Source: Zingiber officinale
Taxonomy: Eukaryota > Streptophyta > Magnoliopsida > Zingiberales > Zingiberaceae
Direction: 5' to 3'
Assembly (NCBI RefSeq): GCF_018446385.1
Contig: NC_056002.1
Coordinates: forward strand, 8,380,894 to 8,444,893
Length of the DNA: 64,000 nt
Of the stretch, positions 1-12,838 are shown piece after piece. The position numbers and the translations under genes were made by a program. The number at the start of each line of letters is the position of its first letter. The stretch's first letter is position 1. Below the pieces are notes generated by a model that did no database searches, was not told where the DNA came from, and was given only the letters and a program-made list of their open reading frames with translations.

Positions 1-3000
1 CTGATCTTGTGAAACCTCACATCAATGTGTTTGGTTCTCGCATGATACACTTGATTCTTCGCCAAATAGATAGCACTCTGACTATCGCATAACAACTTGA
101 CTCCACCTTGCTGAATACCCAGTTCTCTGACCAACCCTGTAAGCCATAAAGCTTCCTTCGCTGCTTCAGCTGCTGCCATGTACTCGGATTCCGTAGTAGA
201 CAATGTAACAATAGATTGTATCATAGATTTCCAACAAATAGGTCCTCCTGCCACAGTGAATACATATCCTGTAGTAGACCTCCTGTTATCTAAATCTCCT
301 GCATAGTCTGCATCTACGTACCCAGCAACTAAAGGATCTTCCGGTTGTCTACTGAACATGATGCCATAATTAGTTGTATTTCTCAAGTATTTGAAAATCC
401 ATTTCACTGCATCCCAATGTGGTCGACCAGGATTTGAGAGAAACTTGCTTACCATACTAACTGCTTGCGCCAAATCTGGTCTCGTGCAAACCATGGCATA
501 CATCAGACAACCAACTGCACTGGCATAAGGAACCTTTGACATCTCTTGGATCTCGTCATCCGTCTTTGGACACTGTGTACTGGATAACTTGAAGTGATGC
601 GCCAGGGGTGTGCTCACCGACTTTGCATTCTTCATGTTGAACCTATCCAACACCTTCTCCACATAGCTACGTTGAGACAACCATAATCTCCCTGCAACTC
701 TATTCCTGTGAATCTCCATCCCAAGAATCTTCTTGGCATCTCCCAAATCTTTCATGTCAAATTCCTTGCTCAGTAGCCTCTTCAATTTGTCAACCTCTCT
801 CATCTTCTTCGCAACAATGAGCATGTCATCTACGTATAGTAGTAAGAAAATCAGTGATTCATCTTCAAGGCCCTTCACATATATGCAGCAGTCATACTCG
901 CATCTCCTATATCCGTTTTGAATCATGTATGAATCAAAACGTTTGTACCATTGCCTAGGAGATTGTTTCAGTACATAGAGCGATTTCTTCAACTTACAAA
1001 CCAACTGCTCTTGTCCGGACTGACTAAATCCCTCAGGTTGTGACATAAAAATCTGCTCCTCCAAATTTCCATGAAGAAATGACGTCTTCACATCCATTTG
1101 CTCCAAATACAAATCGTGATGTGCCACCAAAGCCAATACCGCTCTAATTGACGTATGTCTTACCACTGGAGAGAAAATTTCTTCATAGTCAATCCCCTTT
1201 CTTTGTGAATACCCCTTTGCTACCAACCGAGCCTTAAACTTTACTTCTTCTCCCTCTGACATTGCTTCTTTCTTCTTGAATATCCACTTGCACCCTATAG
1301 CTTTCTCTCCTTCAGGAAGTTCCACTAGATCCCACGTTTGGTTCTTATGCAACGATTCCATCTCCTCTGCCATAGCACCCGTCCACCTGTCCTTTTCAGA
1401 GCTATGTATTGCCTCCTGAAAAGATGTAGGGTCTCCGCTACTAGTGGTAAGTGCATAAGATACCAAGTCTTCGAATTCGTATCTAGTGGGTGGTTTTACG
1501 ACTCGTCTCGTTCTACCACTAGCTATAGTGCGATGCTCCATGTGCTCTGAGCTAGAATCATCGAAGTCATGAGTCTCTAGCTCCACCTGCACAATATCTT
1601 TCTCTTTGTTGCTTTGTGGTGCTTCCTTTCCTTCTTCCTGAGTATGTTGTAACATAGCTTTCTCGTCAAACACCACATCTCTGCTGATCACCACCTTGTT
1701 TGCCTTAGGATCCCAAAGCTTGGAGCCTTTAACTCCTTTCTGATAGCCCAGAAAAATGCATTGCTTTGACTTTGCATCCAGCTTTGATCTTTCCTCACTA
1801 GATATGTGCATATAGGCTGGACATCCAAAAACTCGAAGATGAGAGTATTCTACTTGATTCCCTGTCCATACTTCCTCTGATACTTTGCCTTCTAGTGCTG
1901 CCCTTGGTGATCTATTAATGAGATAACATGCCATGTTAACTGCTTCCGCCCAGAAATTCTTTGCAAGCCCTGCATTCAGCTTGAGACATCTTGCCTTCTC
2001 AATGATTGCCCTGTTCAACCTTTCCGCTACCCCATTCTGTTGAGGTGTCCTGCGAACCGAGAAGTGCCTCATTATCCCATGCTGCTCACAGAATTCCTGA
2101 AACTTTGAATCTGTGTACTCAGTCCCATTATCTGACCTAAGGCATTTGATCTTCCTTCCGGTCTGGTTCTCTACTTCAGCTTTCCACAATTTAAACTTTG
2201 CAAAAGTTTCTGACTTGTGACGCATAAAGTATACCCATACCTTTCGTGAGAAATCATCAGTAAAACTCACAAAATACAAGTGCCCTCCACGTGATGCTAC
2301 ACTGGCCGGTCCCCAGAGATCCGTATGTACGTAGTCCAGAATCCCCTCCGTCTTGTTTGTTGCCGTCTTAAATTGCACTTTGCTCTGTTTCCCAAGAACA
2401 CAGAATTTGCAGAATTCAAGCTTGCACGTTTTGACACCCTTCAACAAATCTCTCTTGTGAAGTTCTAGCATCCCACGTTCACCCATATGCCCTAGCCGCA
2501 TATGCCACAAGACAGTACTATCTGATTCAAACTCCACCGAGGCGACTCCACCTACAACTGTAGTCCCTATCAACTTGTAGATGTTTCCTGCTACCTTTTG
2601 TCCTTTCATTACTGTCAGAACTCCCTTGCTGACTTTCATCACCCCGCTCACTGATTTGTAATTACAACCAATACCATCCAGTGTGCATAGTGAGATCAAG
2701 TTCTTCCTTAGCTCTGGTATATATCTGACATCACATAAAGTTCTGATCACACCATCAAACATCTTGATTCTGACATTCCCTATGCCGATAACCTTGCATG
2801 ATGCATCGTTTCCCATCAACACTGAACTAGAATCCACTGCCCTATAGGTGTCAAACCAATCCTTGTTTGGAGTCATGTGATATGAACATGCAGAGTCTAA
2901 AATCCATGCATCCGTCAGCTGCTCCGAACTTGACATAACTGATAGCATATCTCCATCACCGCTTTCTGAATTTTCTTCTTCAACTATGTTTGCAGACTTT

Positions 3001-4228
3001 GCCGAACTACTTTTGTTCTCTGCAACATATTTCTTTATCTCTGGACAATTTCTCTTGATATGACCTTTACCTCCACATTTGTAGCACGTGATCACCTTCT
3101 TCCTTCTCGACTTAGAACGAGTCTTGTTGTTGTTGTCATATCCATGTCGAGATTTGCTCCTACCACGCTCTTGGTTGCTATTTACCACAAGTCCTTCTCC
3201 TTGAGAAATTTCATCGCTTGTTTTCTTCCTTTGGTGAAAACCTAGCAATGCACTTGTGATCTCCTCCAATTTGAGAGTTTCCTTACCCCACATCAAAGTA
3301 GTAACCAAATTCTCGTACGTAGGAGATGAAGGTAGAGAATTCAACAACATCAGTGCCTTGTCTTCGTCTTCGATCTTCACATCAATCCGCTTCAAATCAC
3401 TTACAATCTGGTTGAATACGTTGATGTGCTGGCTCAGATCGGTTCCTTCTGTCATCTTCAGCCCGAATAATTTCTGCTTGAGATACAGCTTGTTTATCAA
3501 TGATTTCGACATGTACTGGCTTTCCAGCTTTTGCCAAACTGTCACCGGTGACTCCTCGTCCATGACATGGTACATCACGTCATCTGTAAGACAAAGCCTG
3601 ATTGTTGCTACTGCCTTCGCCTGAAGTTCTTCCCAATCTGATTTCTCCATGCTTTCCGGTTTTCTTTCTCCTAGCGCCTTCACCATGCCTTGTTGCACCA
3701 ACAAGTCCTTGACCCTTCTCTGCCATAATCCAAAGTTTCCGGTTCCGTCAAACTTCACCATATCAAACTTCGCAGAAGTCGTCCCCGACATGTTGAAGAA
3801 ATCTGCCAAAAACCTGGAGCTCTGATACCAATTGTTGTGCAAAGAGAGGGCAATACCTCTCAACCTTTCTGAACCGCGGAAGAAGAGGAAGAGAGAAAAG
3901 AGATCGCGCGGAACAACAAGACAAAGACGCACAAAAGCGAGCAAACACCAGGAAGGAGAAGAAGAAGAGAAAGAAAAAGAGTTACCGTGGTTCGGCGACT
4001 TGCCTACTCCACAAAACGGCCGAAGCTTTATTAGAATTCTCTTCTACACAAGAGAATCATATCTAATGATTCTTGTGTTGTCTGATCTACAATGGGTTTA
4101 CAATGATCCCTATAAATACTGCTAAACCCCCAGACCCGGTAAAATCGTAACAGAATTTGTTATGAAAAACATAACAAAATTCTGTTATATAAAATCTTAA
4201 CAGAATTTTATTACGAAAAATCTTAACA
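1..4228 (-). mobile_element. Ty1/Copia LTR retrotransposon, Tork/Tnt1-like, cut by the left window edge
   Basis: Read on the minus strand, this runs from a 5' LTR (3833-4228) through a primer-binding site matching the initiator-Met tRNA (3819-3830, minus-strand TGGTATCAGAGC) into gag and pol. Parts in order: gag about 3150-3791; CCHC zinc knuckle about 3045-3090; aspartic protease with a DSAC-type motif about 2875-2905; GAG-pre-integrase HHCC region about 2400-2520; integrase core about 1900-2380; reverse transcriptase with YVDD about 826-843 inside 480-1330; RNase H from about 330 to the edge. The order integrase before RT is the Copia order, and the gag start resembles the tobacco Tnt1/Tork lineage. 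The 3' LTR lies outside the window. The visible part looks whole: I read one frame from 3791 to the edge without seeing an interruption. It sits inside another Copia remnant (4229-6610), so it is the younger insertion there. Confidence 0.9.
3833..4228 (-). repeat. 5' LTR of the Tork/Tnt1-like Copia element
   Basis: About 396 bp, beginning TGTTAAG and ending CACAACA when read on the minus strand, and lying directly outside the primer-binding site at 3819-3830. The outer edge near 4228 was chosen because it gives TG...CA termini and because the neighbouring element's gag-like frame resumes just beyond it. Short direct and inverted AT-rich units built on acagaattt/aaattctgt lie at about 4140-4228. 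The partner LTR is outside the window, so age cannot be judged from LTR divergence. Confidence 0.7.
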
Positions 4229-6610
4229 GATTTTTCTTTCATGATATCCCTTCATCCAAATATGAGCCACTCGTCAACAAACTCGATCTACGCCTATGGA
4301 ACAAGAAGCAACGTGACGAGTCAATGGCAAACGGTCAGGCAGAGTTTCACATTTTAACCGCAATACCAAACGAAGACTTTGATAGAGTTGGCAAATACAA
4401 CAGCGTAAAAGAACTTTGGGAAAAGTTATTAAAACTCTACGAAAAATCGATTGAAGTCGCCCCCTCAATAGACATCGAGCCGTCATCAGAAGAATCCAAG
4501 ACGGAAGAAATTATCGAGACAACCCCAACAGCCGAAGTACATCCCGAGATCGATGAAGGGGGAGAATCTTCGGAAGAAATTAATTCAACAGGGGGAGAAC
4601 CAACGGCCAACGAGGTAAGTAAGGTATGGTCTCTACCTTCTGAACAACCGGTTAATTCAATAGAAATATTGCCTGAAGATTTTTGTGATTTAAAAATTGA
4701 ATTACTGAAAAAGTTTTTTGAATTAGAAAATTAATTGTCAAATTTGTCTTGCAAATTAGAAATATTATCAAAAGAAATTTAAAATTTTAAAAATATTTTG
4801 ACAAGAGAATTATGCAAATTAGAAGAATTTTTCGAATTACAAATTTCTGTCTTGAAAGAATTTTGCGATTTAGAAATTGAGTCACCAAAAAGGTGTTTCG
4901 GATTAAGAAGTCTGTTAATAGATTCCTTTAAATTAGAATTTTTGTTGTTAAAAAATTCTTGTAAATTACAAAATATTCTTTCGAACGAATTTTGCACATT
5001 GCCGAAAGATTTTTTTTTATTGTCGAAAAATTTTATCAAGTTAGAATCTATGCTATTTGAATATTTTTGTGAAGTTGCAATTCAAAAAATAATAGAAATT
5101 AACATGATTATTGCATGTTTAATATCTGTGGCTTTAAATTTGAAAAAGTGTAATTTGAGAAGTTATGAAAAATTGAAATGGAAATTTAAAACTTGTTGAT
5201 ATAAGTATCGGTATAAAATAAATAAATAAATGCATAGAAAATTTTTTTTATGCTATCAATTTTCTTAAATTTTCTTGCATAAATTTTTGGGCTTAGAAAT
5301 ATTTATTTTTTGGTGAAAACTTAGAAATTTTTCAAAAGTCATTCTTTGACATAGAAATTTTTTCCTTTAACGTGGAAATATTTTTTCTCCGAAAAACATT
5401 GAAATAGATTTCTATAATTTTTCTAAGTGTCAAACCCTTAGATTATTTTTCTTGAAACCCCATTTTTATTGTGATCAAAGGGGGAGAAGGGAAAGTATAA
5501 GTCTAGGGGGAGGTAGAAAATTGAAAATTAAAATTTGAAATTTTTGAAATTCAATTTTTTCTATCATGTTGCATGTTATTGTAATAAATTATTTTTATTC
5601 TATGCCTATTTGTAACCCTAGCTTAACTTGGGTTGATCACACCAAAAAGGGAGAGATTGTTGGAACCCCAAGGTTGTTTTGGTGTGATCAACAAGTTAAG
5701 TTAGGTCCTGTGTTGTTTTAACCTTGTGTCTAAGTGTGCAGGAGCTTAGGAACACAGGTAGTCGAGCGGAAGACGCAGCTAGCGAGAGGGACGGCAGTCT
5801 GAGGGACGAGGTGCTGCGGAAGAGTACCCCGGTGGACGAGAAGGAAACGTGCGTTGGTTCCGAGGGACGAAAGCCGGAGCGGAAGATTGCTCGGGGAGCA
5901 AGAGACGCAGCTAGCGAGAAGGTCGACGACCGAGGGACGAAGACTGTGGACGAGAAGGAAACACGCAGCGATTCCGAGGGACGAGAAGCCGGAGCGGAAG
6001 GCTGCTCGAGAAGACCGAAAGTTGGGTTCGGGTGAGCCCTATTCTGGATGGCAGAGATCACCCAAGCGAGCAGATCCGGAGGAGAAGAACCGGACCGAGG
6101 TGGGACTGAACCAGAGAAGAAGTCCCGGACGAAAAAGTCAACAACTGTTGACTTTGGGCTCCGGGGCGCCCGGAGCCCTCCGGGGCGCCCGGAGCACTAA
6201 AATTGATCAGATCGAGTTTTGACTCGATCTAAACGTTGGGGGATAAGTTCTATCCCCCCCAGGGCGCCCAGAACCCTTCCAGGCGCCCCGACCAAGGCTA
6301 TAAATATAGCCTTGGTCCAGAAGCTTTTCAACGAACTCACTGATTGTAAATCCAGTGCTTGCACGCTCTCTTTTAGTCTAAACTTCTATTTTATGCGCTT
6401 CAACATTGTAAGAGGCTTCTCCTCCTGAAGGAGTTTTATTGAGCTTAATCTTCCTTGGTTTAACAACCACATCGGTTGTAACCAAGTAAATACTTTTGCC
6501 TCGCTTTTTCTTTATGCTTTTAATTTACCGCTTAGTTTATTTATGCAAGTGTTAGCTTAAAGAGTTCGAGAAGGGTTTGTTTTTCTTTTTTGTTAGCAGG
6601 ATATCCAACA
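4229..6610 (+). mobile_element. Copia remnant (SIRE-like?) with gag-like segment and 3' LTR
   Basis: A plus-strand gag-like stretch (about 4240-4735; visible motif VKELWEKLLKLYEK, typical of Copia UBN2-type gag) is followed by an AT-rich repetitive stretch (4660-5200), a polypurine tract (5645-5657) and a complete LTR (5658-6610). No protease, integrase or RT is visible between gag and the polypurine tract, so the interior is reduced. The element is broken. Its left part and 5' LTR would lie left of the window, beyond the Tork-like element inserted into it. It appears itself to be inserted into the Angela-like Copia that resumes at 6611. The SIRE assignment is an inference from the LTR style and large gag tail. 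Confidence 0.65.
5658..6610 (+). repeat. 3' LTR (953 bp) of the Copia remnant
   Basis: Starts TGTTGGAACCCC and ends ATATCCAACA, giving a 7-bp inverted terminal match (TGTTGGA/TCCAACA). The purine-rich AAAAAGGGAGAGA abuts the start as a polypurine tract. A TATA-like box lies at 6299-6308 inside a near-palindrome, and upstream of it (about 6155-6290) are four copies of a GGCGCCC-centred motif. The downstream part carries transcription-end-like T-rich sequence. Confidence 0.8.
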
Positions 6611-7849
6611 ACCCCCTCCTAGCCGGCCCAACGGTCCTACAAAGGGTACTAACATAGAAGGTACCATATTCAGAATGTACACTGCTGTTTCCAAAGCATA
6701 TTCCCAAAACGAATAACTCATTATTAATCTAACCATTTCCATAAGAGTCCTATACCTTCGTTCTGCCATACCATTCTGTTGGGGTGTACCAGGTGCAGTT
6801 AGTTGGGATTGAATCCCAACTTCTGATAAGTGACTCCTAAACTCTCCTAAGAGGTACTTACCACCACGATCTTACCATAGTGTCTTAATACTTTTACTAT
6901 GATGTTTCTCCACATTAACCTTGTACTCTTTGAACTCATCAAAGCACTCAGACTTGCGGTGCATTATGTAAATGTACCTGTATCTTGAATAGTCATCTAT
7001 AAAAGAGATGAAATATTCGAAACCACCTCTTGTCTGGATAGTCATAGGTACAAATCAGAATGAACCAACTCCAACACGTCTTTGGCTCTATACCCCTTAG
7101 TCTTAAAAAGCTTCTTCGTCATTTTCCCTTCTAAGCAAGACTCACAAGTTGGAAAGTTTTCCACCACCAATGAACTCAAAAGTCCATCGGCTATTAACCT
7201 TTGAATCTTACTCAAGTTAATATGACCTAGCCTTAGATGCTAAAGATATGTTTGGTTCATTTCTGAATATTGCTTTCTCTTATTAAAATTAGAAGGTGAG
7301 TTATTTGTTGCATTATGGTAGTATTGTGTACTAGAACAGATAACTTTCCTATTTTTCTTGATAACAACTTTATCATCAAAATAGACAGAATATCCATCCT
7401 TAAATAGTTTTAGAAACTGAAATCAATTTCTTTCTAAAACTTGGTACGTAAAGACAATCAATGTTTTATTCATATTAAAGGATAAACATCTCCCACTACA
7501 ACAGCTACTACTTTTACAGCAGTGCCTATGTAAACGGTATTTTCCCTTTCATATAGTTGTCGGATTTCCTGAAACCCCTGTAATGAATTGCATATATGAT
7601 CAGTGGCTCCCGTATCTACACACTAGGTATCGGTAGATAACACCACTAAAAATGTTTCAACAACTAATAAATAAAATACACCTTTATTGTTCTCATTTCT
7701 GAGAGGACAATCCACCTTAGTATCCAAGTTTTGTTTCCAATCATTATAATTGGGACTACTAAGTCTATTCTATAGTATAACTTCTAGGGGATTGAAAAAC
7801 ATTTGAAATTCTTAGAATCATAAAAATATTTGGCCAAGACCAACACTTC

Positions 7850-8375
7850 AAAATCCTCGTGAATTTTGTATGTCATATTAGTGTGGTCGTATACAAATTC
7901 AAACATTTGTAAGAGGAGATTTTATCCATTAATTTTATTATCTTGTCAACCTATCTTTATGACAAATAAAATTAATAGTTGGTCTGTCTTCGATCAAATA
8001 TTTGGTCAAAACTTTAGATTTTAAAATAATATTGATTCCTCAAAACAATATCATTTAAATTCACCAACACCTCAAACACCATGAATTTTGTATGCCACGT
8101 TAGTATGGACGTATACAAATTCAAACATTTGTAAGTTGAGAGTCTTACTCATTAATTATTTTGTCAACCTTAAATTACCTCAAACACCGTGAATTATGTA
8201 TGTCACGTTAGTGTGGATGTATACAAATTCAAACATTTGTATGAGGAGGTTTTATTCATTAATTTTATTATCTTGTTAACTTAACTTTATGATAAATAAA
8301 ATTACCTCAAACATCGTGAATTATGTATGTCACGTTAGTGTGGACGTATATAAATTCAAACATTTGAAAGAGGGG
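7850..8375. repeat. Four spaced copies of a repeat module inside the Angela-like interior
   Basis: A module built around gtgtggacgtatacaaattc followed by aaacatttgta recurs at about 7855-7915, 8085-8145, 8178-8250 and 8305-8370, spaced irregularly by 70-230 bp and joined by attaattttattatcttgt-like spacers. The related element at 39969-49802 has two copies in its interior (about 43670-43735 and 43885-43935, in the opposite window orientation). Its place between primer-binding site and protease is where gag is expected. Confidence 0.7.
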
Positions 8376-9320
8376 GTTTCACCTAGCTTTATGACAAATT
8401 AATAGTTTGTTTTCCTTTGGTCACACAAATAATGGTAGTGACTCCGTTGGGGAGGATATTAATAAATGCGTCTAAGTGTATACCATTACTTGATACTTAG
8501 TCCATTAAATAGGATTGTGCTCCTTCAGTTGAAGAAGATCACACGCTCCTAAATAATTTCCTATAACCATCCATAAAGGAAGTTTGATCTAGCGATCCGC
8601 AAACAAACTCATCCGTTGTGGAGGGAGGCACTCAAAAGCCAGCATGCAAGTTTGTTGCATCACTTACAAACCAGTAATGGAGACCATGAAATTTATTTAC
8701 TAATCCCTCTCCCACTTAGTTATTAGAGGTGAGGAATTTTATCATGCAAGCACACATCACATGCACACACACATCACAGCAAATAAAAAGCAATAAATAT
8801 GAAAAAGTAATTTTCCAACTATTATGGCCTCTTCCATCACTGTCCTCCGTGTGCTGTCAACCCTAGCTGCTGCCATTTTTAGCCACCGCCATCGGGTCTT
8901 GTTATCGCATCTATTTCGCTTCTTTTTTCGCTGCGCCTCTGGTCCTCAAATAGTACCACGCCTCGCAAGGATACGATCCGCGATAAAAGTAAAATTTTAC
9001 ATATATCGATCCTATATTCCACAAAGGAATGTACATAGAGTCTAGATCAAACAATGATGTAAAATCCTAAAACTAATACAACTCCTGCTGTATTTAATAC
9101 ATACAATCATGCACACACAAAAATACCCTCGACATGTCCGAGGGTCCAATCACACACAATCACATTAGGGTCATAATAGTTGGATCTAGGATGCCTGCAA
9201 CCACAGAGTTAAATCTATTTGCACATCCTACTATTATTCTGCCTAAAATATGTATGACATATGCATAATTAAGCTGAAAACCAAAACACACAGAGGCAAA
9301 CCCTAGCTCTGATACCAATT

Positions 9321-11927
9321 ATTGGTTGCTATCCAGAATATCGTGCTGGTTCCCCTGTACAAAAATTTTGTATAAGTCCTAAACCTTTCCTAACAAATTA
9401 TTGTGTTCTTTAGAAATTAAATTTGAAATCACAAACAGAACTTAACATTATTGATTTCAAATTCAACTTATCTGTTCTTAGAGGTTTAGACTTGGATCGC
9501 AAACGATGTTTATCATTATTAATCCAAATCCACTCATGTTACAAATTTGATTAAATATTTATTTCAGAGATCGGCTTCCAGGTTAAACATGGCGAGACAC
9601 TAGGCCTTCTTGGGTATGGGATCATCCACCACTTCCTAGACAAAGCCTTTCAACGAAAGTCAATATTTAATCTCCTTATAGTAACCCTAGATTTAACCAT
9701 TACGAACAATCGAATCACAAGATTGAAAAACAAAAGAAATATAAAATCGAAACATAAATTCGATTGTCTGGAATCGTTAGCCTCTTGTGTTTGGTATTTT
9801 AAAATCCATACAAAGAAAACTAGTATGGAATAAGACAACTAGTTATACATTTCTTTGTAGCTAAAGACCTCTTGATCTTCTGTTGTATTCCTCACCTCCT
9901 CTTGGACGTCGTGTGGGCGACGATCTACCAAGATGAATTCCACCATGACCACTTCTTCTTCTCAAAGACTCTTGAGCCATCAAAGGATGCCAAAATAGGA
10001 AACTTCCTTCTCTTCTCCTTCTTCTCCAAGTATGCCACCGGCCCTTATAGATCTTCCCCTTCAATCTAGGTTTCAACCACCAAGCAAGATGAAGAAAACA
10101 AGCTAGAGATAAGAATCAGCCCTAAGGAGAACACGCAAGGAGAAAACTAGAGAGGGATGACCGGCCACCAAAGGATTAGAAGAGAGGGAACTTAGAGAGA
10201 TCAATTCATTAGAGATTAATCATGAGGCACCCTCTCCCCCTCTTTTATAAGTCTTGGTCTTGGTATAAAAAGGAAAGTTTAATTAAAACTTACTTTTAAT
10301 CTTCTTATGGCCGGCCACATCATGGGATGCTAAAAAGGAAAAATTTTACAACAAAAAATTAAAGCTTCCTTTTAAACCATGATGTTTATAAAAAGGAATG
10401 TTTTAAACATAATTAAAACTTCCTTATTTGTGGTCTCCCTTTAAAAGAGAAAATTTTAATAACAATTAAAATCTCTCTTTTTAAATTTCCTATTGCACAT
10501 GGCAATAAAGGAAAGTTTTAAAACATGTAGACAACTACAAAAAAAAAAGGAAGGATTAATTAAAACTTCTCCTTTTAAATCATGGTTACATAAAAGGAAA
10601 GTTTTATCAAAAATTAAAATCTTTCTTTTAAACATTATAGACAACTACAAATAAGGAAAGATTTCAACAAAATTAAAATATCTCTTTAATCATTTGTAGA
10701 TAGCTATAAAAGGAAAGATTTTAAAATCTAAAACTCTCTTTTTAAAACCATGAGGATAACTATAAAAAGAAAATTTTAAAATTAAAATTTCTCTTTTAAA
10801 TCTCTTCATGAATGGCTCCAAAAGGAAAGATTTTAACAAAAATTAAAATCTCCTTTAATCATATTCCTATGGCCGGCCCCATGCTTGGTTACCAAGCATG
10901 GCTTGGCCGGCCACTACTTGGGATCCAAGCCATTGCTTGGCGAGCCCCCTTGCTCCAAGCAAGGTTGTGTCCGACCCATTACTTAGATAAGAAGTGGACT
11001 TAGTGGGTACAAGGTTTTATAGAGGCTACAAGAGGGACCGAGAGGAGAAATTGGTTTTGGTCTCCCGATGAGCTTGAGCATCTTGTGTTTGCTCCGAACA
11101 CTCAACTCAAGTTCATTAATAATAACTCATACCACTAAAGAGTTATTATTGAACTACCGCACCAATCTCAAATTACATTATGGGCTCCTTCTTATTATGA
11201 GTGCATTAATCTCCCTGTGTTTAAGATATTGAATGTCCACTAATTAAAAGAGTAACTAACAACTCACTTAATTAATATCTAACTCCAAGAGTAGTACCAC
11301 TCAACTTCATTGTCATGTCGGACTAGGTCCACCTGCAGGGTTTACATGACAATCCTTATGACCTCCTCAAGGGGGCATCATCAACCTAGATTACTAGGGC
11401 ACAATTTCATTCTATAATCAACAACACACCATATAAATAATATCATTCCCCAACTTATCGGGCCTATTGATTTAACGAGCTAAATCACACCCTTTGATAA
11501 ATCAAAGAAATAAATATTAAATATATGTACTTGTTATTATATCATGATTAAGAGTACGCACTTCCATAATAACAGAGGTTTTGTTCTTTTATATAGTCAG
11601 TATAAAAAGAAACTACCTCAAATGGTCCTGCTCAATACACTCATAGTGTACTAGTGTAATTTATTAGTCAAGATAAACTAATTCCTAATTACACTACAAC
11701 CACTCCAATGGCTTGTCTCATTCCATCTTGGTTGTGAGCTACTGTTTATAACTTATAAGGAACTGATAACATGATCTTCTGTGTGTGACATCACACACCG
11801 TGTTATCTACAATATAAATTAAGTGGGCAACTACACTTAGCATAAATGTAGACATTTGACCAATGTGATTCTTATTTCTAAATAAATGTTTATACAAAAA
11901 ACTATCCTTTTAGTATACATTCCAACA
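9321..11927 (-). repeat. Long LTR (about 2.6 kb) of the Angela-like remnant
   Basis: Read on the minus strand it begins TGTTGGAATGTATACTAAAA and ends GGATAGCAACCAAT beside the primer-binding site. It holds a degenerate array of short units (aaaaggaaagttttaa with aattaaaact variants) at about 10250-10860 and several GGCCGGCC sites. By eye it is roughly 85-90% identical to the LTRs at 39969 and 47143, so it is a family member in opposite orientation. Confidence 0.8.
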
Positions 11928-12588
11928 GTACTTTACATGGTATTCCTCACTCTATGACTTTAGACTATAATACCAAGTTCATTAGCTATTTCTGAAAGAG
12001 CTTATGGGAAAAATTGGCTACGTACAATTGAATTTTAGTAATGTCTACCACCCCCAGACAGATAGGCAAATTGAGGTAGTGAATCAAAGTTTGGGCAATC
12101 TTTTGAGGTGTTTGACGAGAACTAAATAGAAGTAGTGAGACTTAACATTACCTCAAGCAAAGTTTGCCTATAGCAAATCGAGAAATAGGACAATAGGTTT
12201 GGGTCCTTTTGAGATTGTCTATAGGCAGAATCCAACTAGGGTTCTAGACTTAATTCCTATTCCACATATGGGATGATTCAGTTCTAAAGCAGATGAGATG
12301 ACAGAGTATATTTGGGGTATTCATGAGCAAGTGAAGCAGGCTATTCAAGAGAATAATACCAAGTACAAGACTCAGGTTAACCATCATTGTGGTCAGGTAC
12401 TATTTGATATTAGTGACTTTGTTTGGACTGTATTAACTAGTGATCATTTCCCTGTGGGTGAGTATAACAAGCTTAAAGATCAGAAGATTTGACTATGTGA
12501 TATACTACAAAAGATCAATGATATGCCTATAGGTCACGTCTCCCTAGTCATTTGAAGATGTATAATGTCTCCAATGTGAAGCACTTAA
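11928..12588 (+). mobile_element. Ty3/Gypsy fragment, integrase C-terminal end
   Basis: The plus-strand sequence matches the end of a plant Gypsy polyprotein: a YHPQTDGQTE-like segment (about 12040-12075), an AEFAYN-like segment (about 12155-12180), and the region after the integrase core (about 12290-12580) with VKHLM-type wording near the end. It is broken, its upstream part is separated by the Angela-like insertion, and it is interrupted at 12589 by a Copia LTR piece. Sequence typical of the end of the same polyprotein and 3' LTR resumes after about 15205. Confidence 0.75.
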
Positions 12589-12838
12589 TGTTGGAAGCAA
12601 TCTTGAGGGTCTGGTGTGACCATGAGTTTTGATATTTACGTAAGGGGTTTAATTAGGTTTACTCTTATATTTGATATATGTATTTGAATTGTGTAGGTTT
12701 ACAGGATACACATATGACTTAGCTTGATGACTTCGGGTCTGGTGAAAGATGGAGTATCCGAGGGACCATGGACAAGGCAGCTAGGACAAGCAGAGGGAAA
12801 CCCACTTTGAGGCATACATGAACGATGACATTGGGACA
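12589..12838 (+). mobile_element. Copia LTR fragment, continued at about 15155-15205
   Basis: Starts TGTTGGAAGC directly after the Gypsy integrase-end sequence and reads like the 5' part of a SIRE-type LTR (runs such as tatccgagggaccatggaca). It is split by the solo Gypsy LTR inserted at 12839, and similar wording continues just after that insertion. No coding part was seen. The boundary on the far side (about 15205) is approximate. A shared lineage with the LTR at 5658-6610 is possible but unproven. Confidence 0.4.

Larger units (their letters stand above)
6611..11927 (-). mobile_element. Angela-like Copia remnant, minus strand
   Basis: The minus-strand 5' LTR (about 9321-11927) is followed by a Met-tRNA primer-binding site (9306-9320) and a decayed interior. 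The integrase end is recognisable at about 6630-6900 (plus-strand ccattctgttggggtgtacc corresponds to the usual QQNGVAE motif), and GAG-pre-integrase-like sequence at about 7100-7300. The interior stops at 6611 where another element's LTR begins, so the RT part and 3' LTR should lie left of the window. It belongs to the same family as the element at 39969-49802, sharing the LTR start, the LTR end TAGCAACCAA and interior repeats, but it is more diverged. Broken, with many interruptions. Confidence 0.75.

Noticed and set aside
5724-6222. Overlapping Arg/Glu-rich open stretches of 100-120 codons on both strands
   Set aside because: They lie inside the Copia LTR in purine-rich sequence of repeated gggacga/gcggaag wording; not protein-like.
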